9,902 nucleotides of DNA from an uncultured Porphyromonadaceae bacterium. GTDB lineage: Bacteria > Bacteroidota > Bacteroidia > Bacteroidales > CAMTPD01. Both the position numbers and the translations under genes were made by a program. Position 1 is the stretch's first letter. Each line of letters opens with the position of its first letter. This document shows positions 1 through 6,797 of the stretch, piece by piece. The notes under the pieces are model-generated. The model saw only the letters and a program-made list of their open reading frames with translations. It searched no databases and had not been told where the DNA came from. Where the stretch lies: the NCBI GenBank assembly GCA_947074265.1, contig CAMTPD010000025.1, forward strand, positions 1 through 9,902. The letters run 5' to 3'.

Positions 1-76
1 TTTTTTTTTTCAAGCAGAAGACGGCATACGGTGTTCTCCGGAGTGACTGGAGTTCCGACGTGTGCTCTTCCGATCT
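1..76 (+). other. Illumina P7 adapter contamination (T10 + P7 + i7 index + read-2 adapter)
   Basis: This is library-construction sequence, not genome. Bases 11-30 match the P7 oligo exactly (CAAGCAGAAGACGGCATACG). Bases 31-34 read GTGT where AGAT is expected. Bases 35-42 (TCTCCGGA) sit where an 8-base i7 index belongs and are the reverse complement of TCCGGAGA, which I recall as a TruSeq HT i7 index. Bases 43-76 match the TruSeq read-2 adapter ending in CTCTTCCGATCT, with one mismatch at base 56 (C for A). The ten leading Ts match the T10 linker of the flow-cell-grafted P7 primer, so the contig probably ends in an untrimmed read that ran through a short insert. Genomic sequence begins at 77. 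Confidence 0.97.
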
Positions 77-3000
77 GATGCTGCCGACGGTGATATCCTC
101 GACATTTCTTACATTGGCTACATCAAGCAACAAGTTCCTGCTCGCAAAAGCAACAGTCCGCTACGAATCGTATTGAAAGAAGATACGCAAAACCTCGACG
201 AAGTAGTAGTAGTTGGTTACGGCGTACAAAAGAAACTAAACCTTACCGGCGCGGTAGATCAAATTGATAAAAAGACATTCCAAAACCGAGCTATTAGCAA
301 CGTATCGCAAGGTCTTGTGGGCGCAGTTCCCAACTTGAATATAAACATGCTCGACGGCAAGCCTACCCAGTCGCCACAATACAACGTGCGCGGAACTACC
401 TCCATTGGTCAGGGTGGTAGCGCATTGGTATTGATCGATGGTGTAGAAGGTGATCCGGCTTTACTAAACCCGAATGATATCGAAAGTATTTCGGTATTGA
501 AAGATGCGGCTTCTGCCTCTATCTACGGTGCAAGAGGGGCATTTGGTGTGATCCTTATTACGACTCGAAACCCAGAAAAGGGGAAAGTCTCGGTCAACTA
601 CTCGGCTACCTTCTCTCGCAAAGCCCCAACGACTACGCCCGATTACGTAACCGACGGCTATACGTGGGCAAAGAACTTTGCCGAAGCTTTTAACGCATGG
701 AACGATTACGCTAGCTTTCCTACCAAAATAAATAAAACGCTGCTCTTCTCTCCCGAATACTTGGAAGAGCTGAAACGCAGATCGGAAGATCCTTCCCTTC
801 CTCGTTATGAAATAGATCCCAACAGCGGCGAGTACGTTTATTATGACAGTACCGACTGGTATGGCGAATTGCTAAAGAAGAGCACATTTGCGCAAGATCA
901 CAACATCTCGGTATCGGGAGGTAACAACATCGCTACCTTCATGGTAACGGGCCACATGAATAAACAAGACGGATTGTATCGCTACAACTCCGACGATTAC
1001 AGCATGTACAACATGCGTGCGAAAGGAAACATTCAGATCCTTGAATGGTTGAACCTCGACAACAACACCGAGTTTTCGCAAATGAAGTACCACAACCCGA
1101 TCAACGTGGGTGAAGGCGGAGGCATTTGGCGCAACATTGCCGACGAAGGTCACCCGTTGGCTCCGATGTTTAACCCCGACGGCACGCTGAGTCACTCGGC
1201 AGCTTATACCGTGGGCGACTTTTGGTATGGCAAGAATGGTAAAGACACGAAAAAGAACATCACCCGAAACAAAAGTGCGCTTACGGCACAGTTCTTCGAC
1301 AAAGCCCTTTCGATCAAAGGAGATTTCACGTTTCAGATAACCGACAACAACGCAAAGCAAATCCGCGTACCGGTGCCCTACTCGCGTACACCCGGAGTGG
1401 TTTCGTACGTAGGTAGCAATACCAACGACATCGAAGTTAGCAACGAATCGACCACCTACATCGCTACCAATATCTATGCCGACTACAACAAGCAGTTTGC
1501 CAAGAAGCACAACGTAGGTATCTTGGCGGGTTACAACTACGAGCAGTCGGTATGGGAACGCAATCGTGTATTGCGCAACGGGCTTATCTTCGAAGACGCT
1601 TCGGATGTAAACCTGGCATTGGGGCAAAATATCGAAACGCAAGGCGGTTATCAAAAGTGGCAACTAGCGGGAGGATTCTTCCGCCTCAACTACAATTTCA
1701 TGGAACGCTACCTGCTCGAATTTAATGGCAGATACGATGCTTCGTCGAAGTTTCCAACCAATCAGCAAGGCGCGTTTTTCCCGTCGGCATCTGTCGGTTG
1801 GCGCCCTTCGGAAGAAGCATTCTGGAAGGTTCCTGCGTCCATCATGTCCGATCTTAAAGTAAGAGCGTCGTACGGTTCGTTGGGTAATGGTAACATCAAC
1901 CCGTATTCGTTTACCGAAAACTTTGCCATCTCTCAGTCGGATCGTATTATCAATGGCCTGCGTCCGCAGATTACTTCCATGCCAAACGTAATTCCACTGG
2001 GGCTTACATGGGAAACGGCTACTACCACAAACTTCGGGATAGACTTCGGGATGTTTGATAGCAGATTGCGTGTAACGGGCGACTACTACATTCGCGACAC
2101 AAAAGATATGTTTACGACCGGCAAAACGCTTCCTGCCATCTTTGGCGCAAGCGTACCGAAAGGAAACTATGCCGATTTGCGTACCAAGGGATGGGAGATT
2201 TCCCTCAACTGGCGCGACAATTTCGTTGTTGCTTCAAAACCGTTTACCTACGAAGCGCGCTTTATTCTCTCAGACAGTCAGTCTGAAATCACCAAATACA
2301 ACAACCCGGACAAGCTTCTTTCCGACTACTATGTAGGGATGAAGGTGGGTGAAATATGGGGATACGAAACCATGGGCTTCTTCCAGTCTGAAGAAGAGAT
2401 TGCTTCGGCTCCGATCCAAAACAAAGTGCAAAGCAGTTCGGGCAAGAAGCTTCTACCGGGCGACATTCGCTTTGCCGACCTGAACAACGACGGCGAAATA
2501 TCGGAAGGTTTGAACCGCGTAGGGAATTCGGGCGACAAAAAGATCATCGGAAACTCTTCTGCTCGCTTCAACTACGGGATTAATCTTTCTGCCGATTGGA
2601 ACGGGATCTTCTTTTCTGCTTTCTTCCAAGGGGTGGGCAAACAAGACTGGTGGCCGGGTGGCGAATCGAAGTTCTGGGGACAATACAACCGCCCTTACAA
2701 CGACTTGCCTTCATGGCATATCGGCAACATGTGGAGCGAAGACAATCCCGACGCATACTTGCCACGTTTAAGAGGATATACAGCAATGGGCGACAATCGT
2801 CAACTAAGCGTTGCGCAAACCAAGTATTTACAGAGTGCTGCCTACATCCGCCTGAAAAACATTCAATTGGGATATACACTTCCGAAATCGCTCGTGGCGA
2901 AAGCCTCGCTTGAGAATGTACGCTTCTACGTTTCGGGCGAGAACCTGTGGACGTATTCTCCGATGTACAAGATCACACGCGACACCGACGTTTCGTCTAT

Positions 3001-3100
3001 TTACGGTTCCGACCGCGATGTTACCAGCGGCGGCAGTGGCAACGGATACAACTATCCGCTTCTCAATAGCCTTTCATTCGGACTATCGGTTACATTCTAA
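77..3100 (+). CDS. SusC/RagA-family TonB-linked outer membrane transporter, 5'-truncated
   Basis: Partial gene for an outer-membrane active transporter that imports a ligand captured by the partner SusD lipoprotein, powered by TonB-ExbBD. 1,007 residues are present, counted from the first insert codon (GAT at 77). The signal peptide and most of the N-terminal carboxypeptidase-regulatory-like domain are missing; its end is visible as ISYIGY. The SusC hallmark DEVVVVGYG lies near residues 41-49, followed by the plug (VRGTTSIG, then VLIDGVEGDP, then SVLKDAASASIYGARGAFG, to about residue 165). The rest is the beta-barrel, ending in SVTF with the C-terminal Phe typical of outer membrane proteins. 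A Ca-binding-like loop, DLNNDGEIS, occurs near 2477-2505. An open frame reaches back to a GTG at 62, but that codon is adapter sequence, so the true start is off the contig. The susD gene follows after 28 bp, so the two are almost certainly co-transcribed. The ligand cannot be read from sequence. Confidence 0.95.
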   Translation, partial: DAADGDILDISYIGYIKQQVPARKSNSPLRIVLKEDTQNLDEVVVVGYGVQKKLNLTGAVDQIDKKTFQNRAISNVSQGLVGAVPNLNINMLDGKPTQSPQYNVRGTTSIGQGGSALVLIDGVEGDPALLNPNDIESISVLKDAASASIYGARGAFGVILITTRNPEKGKVSVNYSATFSRKAPTTTPDYVTDGYTWAKNFAEAFNAWNDYASFPTKINKTLLFSPEYLEELKRRSEDPSLPRYEIDPNSGEYVYYDSTDWYGELLKKSTFAQDHNISVSGGNNIATFMVTGHMNKQDGLYRYNSDDYSMYNMRAKGNIQILEWLNLDNNTEFSQMKYHNPINVGEGGGIWRNIADEGHPLAPMFNPDGTLSHSAAYTVGDFWYGKNGKDTKKNITRNKSALTAQFFDKALSIKGDFTFQITDNNAKQIRVPVPYSRTPGVVSYVGSNTNDIEVSNESTTYIATNIYADYNKQFAKKHNVGILAGYNYEQSVWERNRVLRNGLIFEDASDVNLALGQNIETQGGYQKWQLAGGFFRLNYNFMERYLLEFNGRYDASSKFPTNQQGAFFPSASVGWRPSEEAFWKVPASIMSDLKVRASYGSLGNGNINPYSFTENFAISQSDRIINGLRPQITSMPNVIPLGLTWETATTTNFGIDFGMFDSRLRVTGDYYIRDTKDMFTTGKTLPAIFGASVPKGNYADLRTKGWEISLNWRDNFVVASKPFTYEARFILSDSQSEITKYNNPDKLLSDYYVGMKVGEIWGYETMGFFQSEEEIASAPIQNKVQSSSGKKLLPGDIRFADLNNDGEISEGLNRVGNSGDKKIIGNSSARFNYGINLSADWNGIFFSAFFQGVGKQDWWPGGESKFWGQYNRPYNDLPSWHIGNMWSEDNPDAYLPRLRGYTAMGDNRQLSVAQTKYLQSAAYIRLKNIQLGYTLPKSLVAKASLENVRFYVSGENLWTYSPMYKITRDTDVSSIYGSDRDVTSGGSGNGYNYPLLNSLSFGLSVTF

Positions 3101-3128
3101 TCTCTTATTTATTCTAATTTGATTCAAC

Positions 3129-4880
3129 ATGAAAAAGTATATATACGCCTTGTGCTTTGCGGCAACCTTGTCGGGTTGCGACCTAAACGAACTTCCGGTC
3201 GATACCGCCTCTAATCAATCTGTTTTCGGTAGCGAAAAAGGATTGGAGCTTTACTCAAACTCTTTCTATAAGATACTTCCTTCGGCCGAAGATGTCTTCT
3301 TGGGCGACAACACAAGCGACTATGTTGCACGCACCAACGTGCCTACATTCATCGGCGCCAATACCTACTCGGCAGTAGACGGATCGGGATGGTCGTGGAG
3401 CAACCTGCGCAATATCAATTACTTCATCGAGAACTTACACACATCGCCCGTAAAGCCGGAGATCAAAGATAGTTACCTGGCACTGGCTCGCTTCTTCAGA
3501 GCATTGTTTTACTTCGAAAAGGTAAAGCGTTTTGGTGATGTGCCTTGGGTCAACAAGCCGCTTGAAATGAATGATCCGCAACTATACGGCGGTCGCGATT
3601 CCCGTACACTGGTAATGGATTCGGTGCTTGCCGATATCGACTTTGCTTGTGCCTATCTTGATCGTACCAAAGACGAATCGCGCACCATGATTACAAAGGA
3701 TGTAGCCTTGGGATATAAGTCGCGCATTTGTTTGCACGAAGGTACATTCAGAAAGTATCATACCAACTACGGACTTACGGCTTCGGCTACCGAGTGGTTG
3801 CAATTGGCTGCCGAAGCAGCACAACAAGTGATGCAAAACAAGCAGTTTAGTCTGTACAATGAAAAAGGCGAGGCGCTTTCGTATCGCGAACTATTCATCA
3901 GCAAGAAGCCGGTAGCTACGGAGATTATGCTTGCGTTTGCCTGCGACGCAGCCTTGAAGGTTACCACTGCCGCAAACAGAAGATACATCAGTCCGACGTA
4001 TGGAGACCGCCCGAGTCTTACGCGCCAGTTTGTGAATACATACCTCAATCTCGACGGTACACCCTTTACCGACAACAGCAACTATGCGACTACGTCTTTT
4101 CAAGACGAGGTTGAAGGACGCGACTTGCGCCTGAAACAAACCATTCGATTGGGCGACTACAAACGCACCAACAATGGAACGCCTTATGCCGCAGCACCCG
4201 ACTTCCTCATCACCTTTACAGGTTATCAGCCGATCAAATGGAGTTTCGACGAGTCGCTTCCGTACGACAACGAAAGCCTTAACGACAATGCCATTTCGAT
4301 CATGCGCTATGCAGAGATCTTGCTTAACTACGCAGAGGCGAAAGCCGAACTGGGAACACTGACCGACCAAGACTGGAGCACTACAATCGGTGCTTTGCGT
4401 CAGCGTGCCGGCATTACGAACGGACTCGCTTCGAAGCCTGCTAAAATAGATACGTATCTACAGCAAAAGTATTTCCCTACTATCGCAGACGCGGCTCTGC
4501 TAGAGATCAGACGCGAACGTGCCATCGAGTTGGCACTCGAAGGTTTCCGCTTCGACGACCTGATGCGATGGAAACGAGGTGAATTGCTCGAGGCTCCGTT
4601 CAACGGTCTTTATGTACAAGCACTGAACACACCAATGGATTTGAACCAAGACGGTGTATACGATGTGCGTTTCTATAGCGGTGACAAACCTGCGGCAATG
4701 TCCGGAGTGGTAGACATCCAAGTAGGCAGCGACAAGAATTATTCATTGTCGAAAGGTACGTACGGTGAGCTATCTTGGAATCCGGGCGTTCGCCAGTGGG
4801 AAGACAAAAAATACTTGTATCCGATTCCTGAAAAGGATCGTCTCGAAAATCCGGCACTGGGACAAAACCCGGGCTGGTAA
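3129..4880 (+). CDS. SusD/RagB-family nutrient-binding outer membrane lipoprotein
   Basis: Surface lipoprotein that forms the lid over the SusC channel and binds the ligand. 583 residues, usual family length. The N-terminus is a short lipoprotein signal with lipobox LSGC, giving lipidated Cys17 followed by DLNE; acidic residues just after the Cys fit the Bacteroidetes surface-export signal. SusD-typical segments are LARFFRALFYFEKVKRFGDV (119-138), DVALGYKSRICLHEGTFRKY (191-210, TPR-like helical core), SIMRYAEILLNYAEAKAELG (390-409), EIRRERAIELALEGFRFDDL (459-478) and the C-terminal LYPIPEKDRLENPALGQNPG (563-582). An EF-hand-like loop, DLNQDGVYD, sits at 504-512. The ATG at 3129 is chosen because the signal peptide starts there. 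It is 28 bp downstream of susC, and a hairpin terminator candidate follows 13 bp after its stop. Substrate class is not assignable: no glycoside hydrolase or polysaccharide lyase is nearby. Confidence 0.96.
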   Translation: MKKYIYALCFAATLSGCDLNELPVDTASNQSVFGSEKGLELYSNSFYKILPSAEDVFLGDNTSDYVARTNVPTFIGANTYSAVDGSGWSWSNLRNINYFIENLHTSPVKPEIKDSYLALARFFRALFYFEKVKRFGDVPWVNKPLEMNDPQLYGGRDSRTLVMDSVLADIDFACAYLDRTKDESRTMITKDVALGYKSRICLHEGTFRKYHTNYGLTASATEWLQLAAEAAQQVMQNKQFSLYNEKGEALSYRELFISKKPVATEIMLAFACDAALKVTTAANRRYISPTYGDRPSLTRQFVNTYLNLDGTPFTDNSNYATTSFQDEVEGRDLRLKQTIRLGDYKRTNNGTPYAAAPDFLITFTGYQPIKWSFDESLPYDNESLNDNAISIMRYAEILLNYAEAKAELGTLTDQDWSTTIGALRQRAGITNGLASKPAKIDTYLQQKYFPTIADAALLEIRRERAIELALEGFRFDDLMRWKRGELLEAPFNGLYVQALNTPMDLNQDGVYDVRFYSGDKPAAMSGVVDIQVGSDKNYSLSKGTYGELSWNPGVRQWEDKKYLYPIPEKDRLENPALGQNPGW

Positions 4881-4893
4881 ACGTAATCTGTTT

Positions 4894-4933
4894 CCGGGGT
4901 GTTGCGGTTGCATCCGACGCCCCGGTTTTATTT
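4894..4933 (+). terminator. Rho-independent terminator candidate after susD
   Basis: Arms 4894-4902 (CCGGGGTGT) and 4917-4925 (ACGCCCCGG) form a 9-bp stem with one G-T wobble. A further CGG/CCG pairing (4905-4907 with 4914-4916) extends it around a TTGCAT loop. The stem is followed directly by TTTTATTT. It lies between susD and the EEP gene on the same strand, and only about 20 bp separate it from the next start codon. It may therefore act as a partial terminator that makes SusC/SusD more abundant than the downstream hydrolase. Confidence 0.8.
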
Positions 4934-4953
4934 ACTCCTTTAATACATCTACT

Positions 4954-5793
4954 ATGAATAAGTTTATCGTATCTGTTTTATTCTGTTTACTTGCTCCTTC
5001 GTTGTTTGCTTCGGATCATTCGTTTGTGATTGCCTCTTACAACCTGCGCTTCAATAACCCCAATGACAGTATCAATGCATGGCCCAACCGCAAAGAATGG
5101 GTGAAGCACTTGGTACGTTTTCACGAGTTCGACATCTTTGGTACGCAAGAAGGATTGAAAGGACAACTCGAAGATCTGGACGAAATGGAAGAGTTCGCTT
5201 ACATTGGTTCGGGCAGAGACAACGGCATCGACGCCGGAGAACATTCTGCTATCTTTTATAAGCCTACACGGTTTGCGTTGCTCGACAACGGCGACTTCTG
5301 GTTTAGCGAAACACCCGACAAGCCGTCGTTTGGTTGGGATGCCACTTCGCACAAACGCATCTGCTCGTGGGCCAAACTAAAAGACCTTCAAAGCGACAAA
5401 ACCTTTTTCGTATTCTGTGCCCATTACGATCACCGTGGACAAGTTGCCCGCGTAGAGTCGTCGAAGCTGATTCTTTCGAAAGTAAACGAAATGGCCGGCG
5501 AATATCCGGTCGTAGTATTGGGAGACTTAAACGCCCTACCCGATTCGGAACCCATCGCAATCCTCAACAACGAACTCAAGGATGCTTACGTGCATACGGA
5601 GCTTCCGCCTTACGGTCCGGTGGGCACGGCAAACGGGTTTAACTGGGAACGCGACCTAACAGATCGCATCGACTACATCTTTACCAACGACAAAGTGAAT
5701 GTCTTGAAGTACGGTTGCTTGTCTGACTTTAAAGACAAACGCTATCCGTCTGACCACTTGCCTATTGTATCCAAAGTTGTATTGCTCGACTAA
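4954..5793 (+). CDS. Secreted endonuclease/exonuclease/phosphatase (EEP) family hydrolase
   Basis: 279-residue metal-dependent phosphoester hydrolase of the DNase I-like EEP superfamily, a fold that includes nucleases, inositol phosphatases and sphingomyelinases. Visible active-site motifs in order are ASYNLRF (Asn30), GTQEG (Glu66, metal ligand), AHYDHRG (His157), GDLNALPDSEP (Asp191, Asn193), DRIDYIF (Asp238/Asp240 region) and PSDHLPI (Asp267-His268 catalytic pair). All expected catalytic positions are kept, so it should be active. Residues 1-20 form a hydrophobic signal peptide ending LFAS, so it acts in the periplasm or at the surface. The ATG at 4954 is chosen because it begins this signal peptide; the frame is open back to 4765, but that would overlap susD and cross the terminator hairpin. 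It lies 73 bp after susD with no room for its own promoter beyond the hairpin, so read-through from susCD is likely. Whether it cuts nucleic acid, a phospholipid headgroup or a glycan phosphodiester cannot be told from sequence. Confidence 0.9.
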   Translation: MNKFIVSVLFCLLAPSLFASDHSFVIASYNLRFNNPNDSINAWPNRKEWVKHLVRFHEFDIFGTQEGLKGQLEDLDEMEEFAYIGSGRDNGIDAGEHSAIFYKPTRFALLDNGDFWFSETPDKPSFGWDATSHKRICSWAKLKDLQSDKTFFVFCAHYDHRGQVARVESSKLILSKVNEMAGEYPVVVLGDLNALPDSEPIAILNNELKDAYVHTELPPYGPVGTANGFNWERDLTDRIDYIFTNDKVNVLKYGCLSDFKDKRYPSDHLPIVSKVVLLD

Positions 5794-5849
5794 GTAACGT
5801 CATTGCGACTTCTCATCAATAGGAACTTGAATACTTCATAACTTTCTCC

Positions 5850-5879
5850 TTTTATTATGAACATATGTTCATAATAAAA
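5850..5879. promoter_or_regulatory. Perfect 30-bp palindrome, likely operator of the DUF134-NifX gene
   Basis: The left half, TTTTATTATGAACAT (5850-5864), is the exact reverse complement of the right half, ATGTTCATAATAAAA (5865-5879). There is no spacer and no mismatch over 30 bases; symmetry stops at 5849/5880. It is not followed by a T-run and begins 57 bp after the EEP stop, so it looks more like a dimeric-regulator site than a terminator. It sits two bases upstream of a TAnnTTTG box, covering where the -33 element should be. Binding by the DUF134 protein itself is an inference. Confidence 0.75.
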
Positions 5880-5881
5880 CA

Positions 5882-5889
5882 TATATTTG
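5882..5889 (+). promoter_or_regulatory. Bacteroidetes -7 promoter box candidate for the DUF134-NifX gene
   Basis: TATATTTG matches the Bacteroidetes -7 consensus TAnnTTTG exactly. The -33 TTG expected about 19-21 bp upstream is not seen; that stretch is inside the 30-bp palindrome. This suggests a promoter controlled by a protein bound there. Transcription would start near 5896, leaving a leader of about 33 nt before the ATG at 5929 and excluding the upstream TTG at 5887 as a start codon. Confidence 0.6.
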
Positions 5890-5928
5890 CAGCGAAGAAA
5901 CAAGATTATTCATTCGCAAAATTATCAC

Positions 5929-6783
5929 ATGCCACGCATAAGACAGAAACGAAGAGTATTATTGCCGCCCAAGATGGAAGGCTTTAAACCCTTTGGAATG
6001 TCCCGATGCAAAGTCGGGCAGATCGCACTCACGTATGAAGAATACGAGGCAGTACGACTTACCGACTACCAGGGACTTACTCAGGCCGAAGCCGCAGAAC
6101 AGATGGGCGTATCGCGTCCTACCTTTACACGCATCTACGAGCATGCCCGCAAAGTTGTAGCAGCTGCGCTGATAGAAGGGAAAACATTGCTTATAGGGGG
6201 CGGCGATTTCGAATCGGATACTTACTGGTATCGCTGCTGTGCATGCAAACAAGTGAACACATCGGACGGACCCGCACCTTACTGCCAGTCTTGTCGCTCG
6301 AAAGACCTAAAGCTTTTACACGATCCGAGTAACGACACCAACGTTTCTACGTTGCGTTGTTATCACGATCTGCGATTATATGTAACGAATAAAGGAGAAA
6401 TGATTATGAAAATTGCTATTCCTACGCGAGCAAACGTAGTAGACGACCACTTTGGCCACTGTGAGTATTATACCTTAGTTTCGGTAGACGAAAACAACGA
6501 AGTCATTGCCGAAGCAACGCTGCAAGCACCACAAGGTTGCGGTTGCAAAAGCAACATTGCCGGTGTATTGCAAGAGATGGGTGTCACTGTGATGCTTGCG
6601 GGCAACATGGGTCAAGGTGCGCTAAACAAGCTTTCGTCGCACAACATCAAAGTATTCAGAGGATGCAGTGGCGACGTGAAACAAGTGGTTGCAGACTTCA
6701 TTGCCGGCAAGATCACCGATTCGGGTATGGGCTGCGATGCACATCACGGAACGCACGATCACCAGTGTAGTCACCACGAGTAA
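5929..6783 (+). CDS. DUF134 HTH/zinc-ribbon protein fused to a NifX-like Fe-Mo cluster-binding domain
   Basis: 284-residue two-part protein. Residues 1-130 are DUF134: the PRIRQKRR start, an HTH resembling sigma-70 region 4 (LTQAEAAEQMGVSRPTFTRI, 50-69, and following helix), and a likely metal knuckle with CCAC (103-106) and CQSC (119-122). Residues 160-262 are a dinitrogenase iron-molybdenum cofactor-binding (NifX/NafY-type) domain: MKIAIPTR, VDDHFGHCEYY (171-181), GCGC (203-206) and GNMGQGALN (225-233). The tail (268-284) is rich in Cys and His. Both families are common in anaerobes as separate genes near Mrp-type ATPases and the 'orange protein' complex; no nif gene is visible here. The ATG at 5929 is chosen over TTG 5887 because 5887 lies in the -7 box and MPR is the usual DUF134 start. 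A strong internal ribosome-binding site precedes Met160. A cluster-sensing transcription regulator is plausible but inferred. Confidence 0.88.
   Translation: MPRIRQKRRVLLPPKMEGFKPFGMSRCKVGQIALTYEEYEAVRLTDYQGLTQAEAAEQMGVSRPTFTRIYEHARKVVAAALIEGKTLLIGGGDFESDTYWYRCCACKQVNTSDGPAPYCQSCRSKDLKLLHDPSNDTNVSTLRCYHDLRLYVTNKGEMIMKIAIPTRANVVDDHFGHCEYYTLVSVDENNEVIAEATLQAPQGCGCKSNIAGVLQEMGVTVMLAGNMGQGALNKLSSHNIKVFRGCSGDVKQVVADFIAGKITDSGMGCDAHHGTHDHQCSHHE
6393..6408 (+). promoter_or_regulatory. Internal Shine-Dalgarno and ATG inside the DUF134-NifX gene
   Basis: AGGAG at 6393-6397 lies 8 nt before an in-frame ATG at 6406 (Met160), which begins MKIAIPTR, the usual N-terminus of stand-alone NifX-like proteins. 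Another in-frame ATG is at 6400, too close to the AGGAG to be favoured. This is a much better site than any in front of the annotated starts in this window. It could give a separate 125-residue NifX-like protein, or be a relic of a former gene boundary. Confidence 0.6.
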
Positions 6784-6797
6784 CACAATCCGACTGC

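Noticed and set aside
872..1663. Long antisense open frame (263 codons) within susC
   Set aside because: It lies wholly opposite a strongly conserved SusC barrel, has no recognisable domain or start context, and its low-complexity Val/Arg-rich product is typical of a shadow frame.
3891..4370. Antisense open frame (159 codons) within susD
   Set aside because: Shadow of the SusD frame; no signal peptide, domain or promoter evidence.
4765..4953. 63-codon N-terminal extension of the EEP gene
   Set aside because: It overlaps the end of susD and runs through the terminator hairpin; the signal peptide begins at ATG 4954.
5850..5879. Palindrome as a terminator of the EEP gene
   Set aside because: The stem is AT-rich with no loop, it abuts a promoter box, and no T-run follows on the plus strand, so an operator is the better reading.
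6406..6783. NifX-like domain read as evidence for nitrogen fixation
   Set aside because: This fold is widespread in anaerobes lacking nitrogenase, and no nifHDK, nifB or nifEN gene is in the window.
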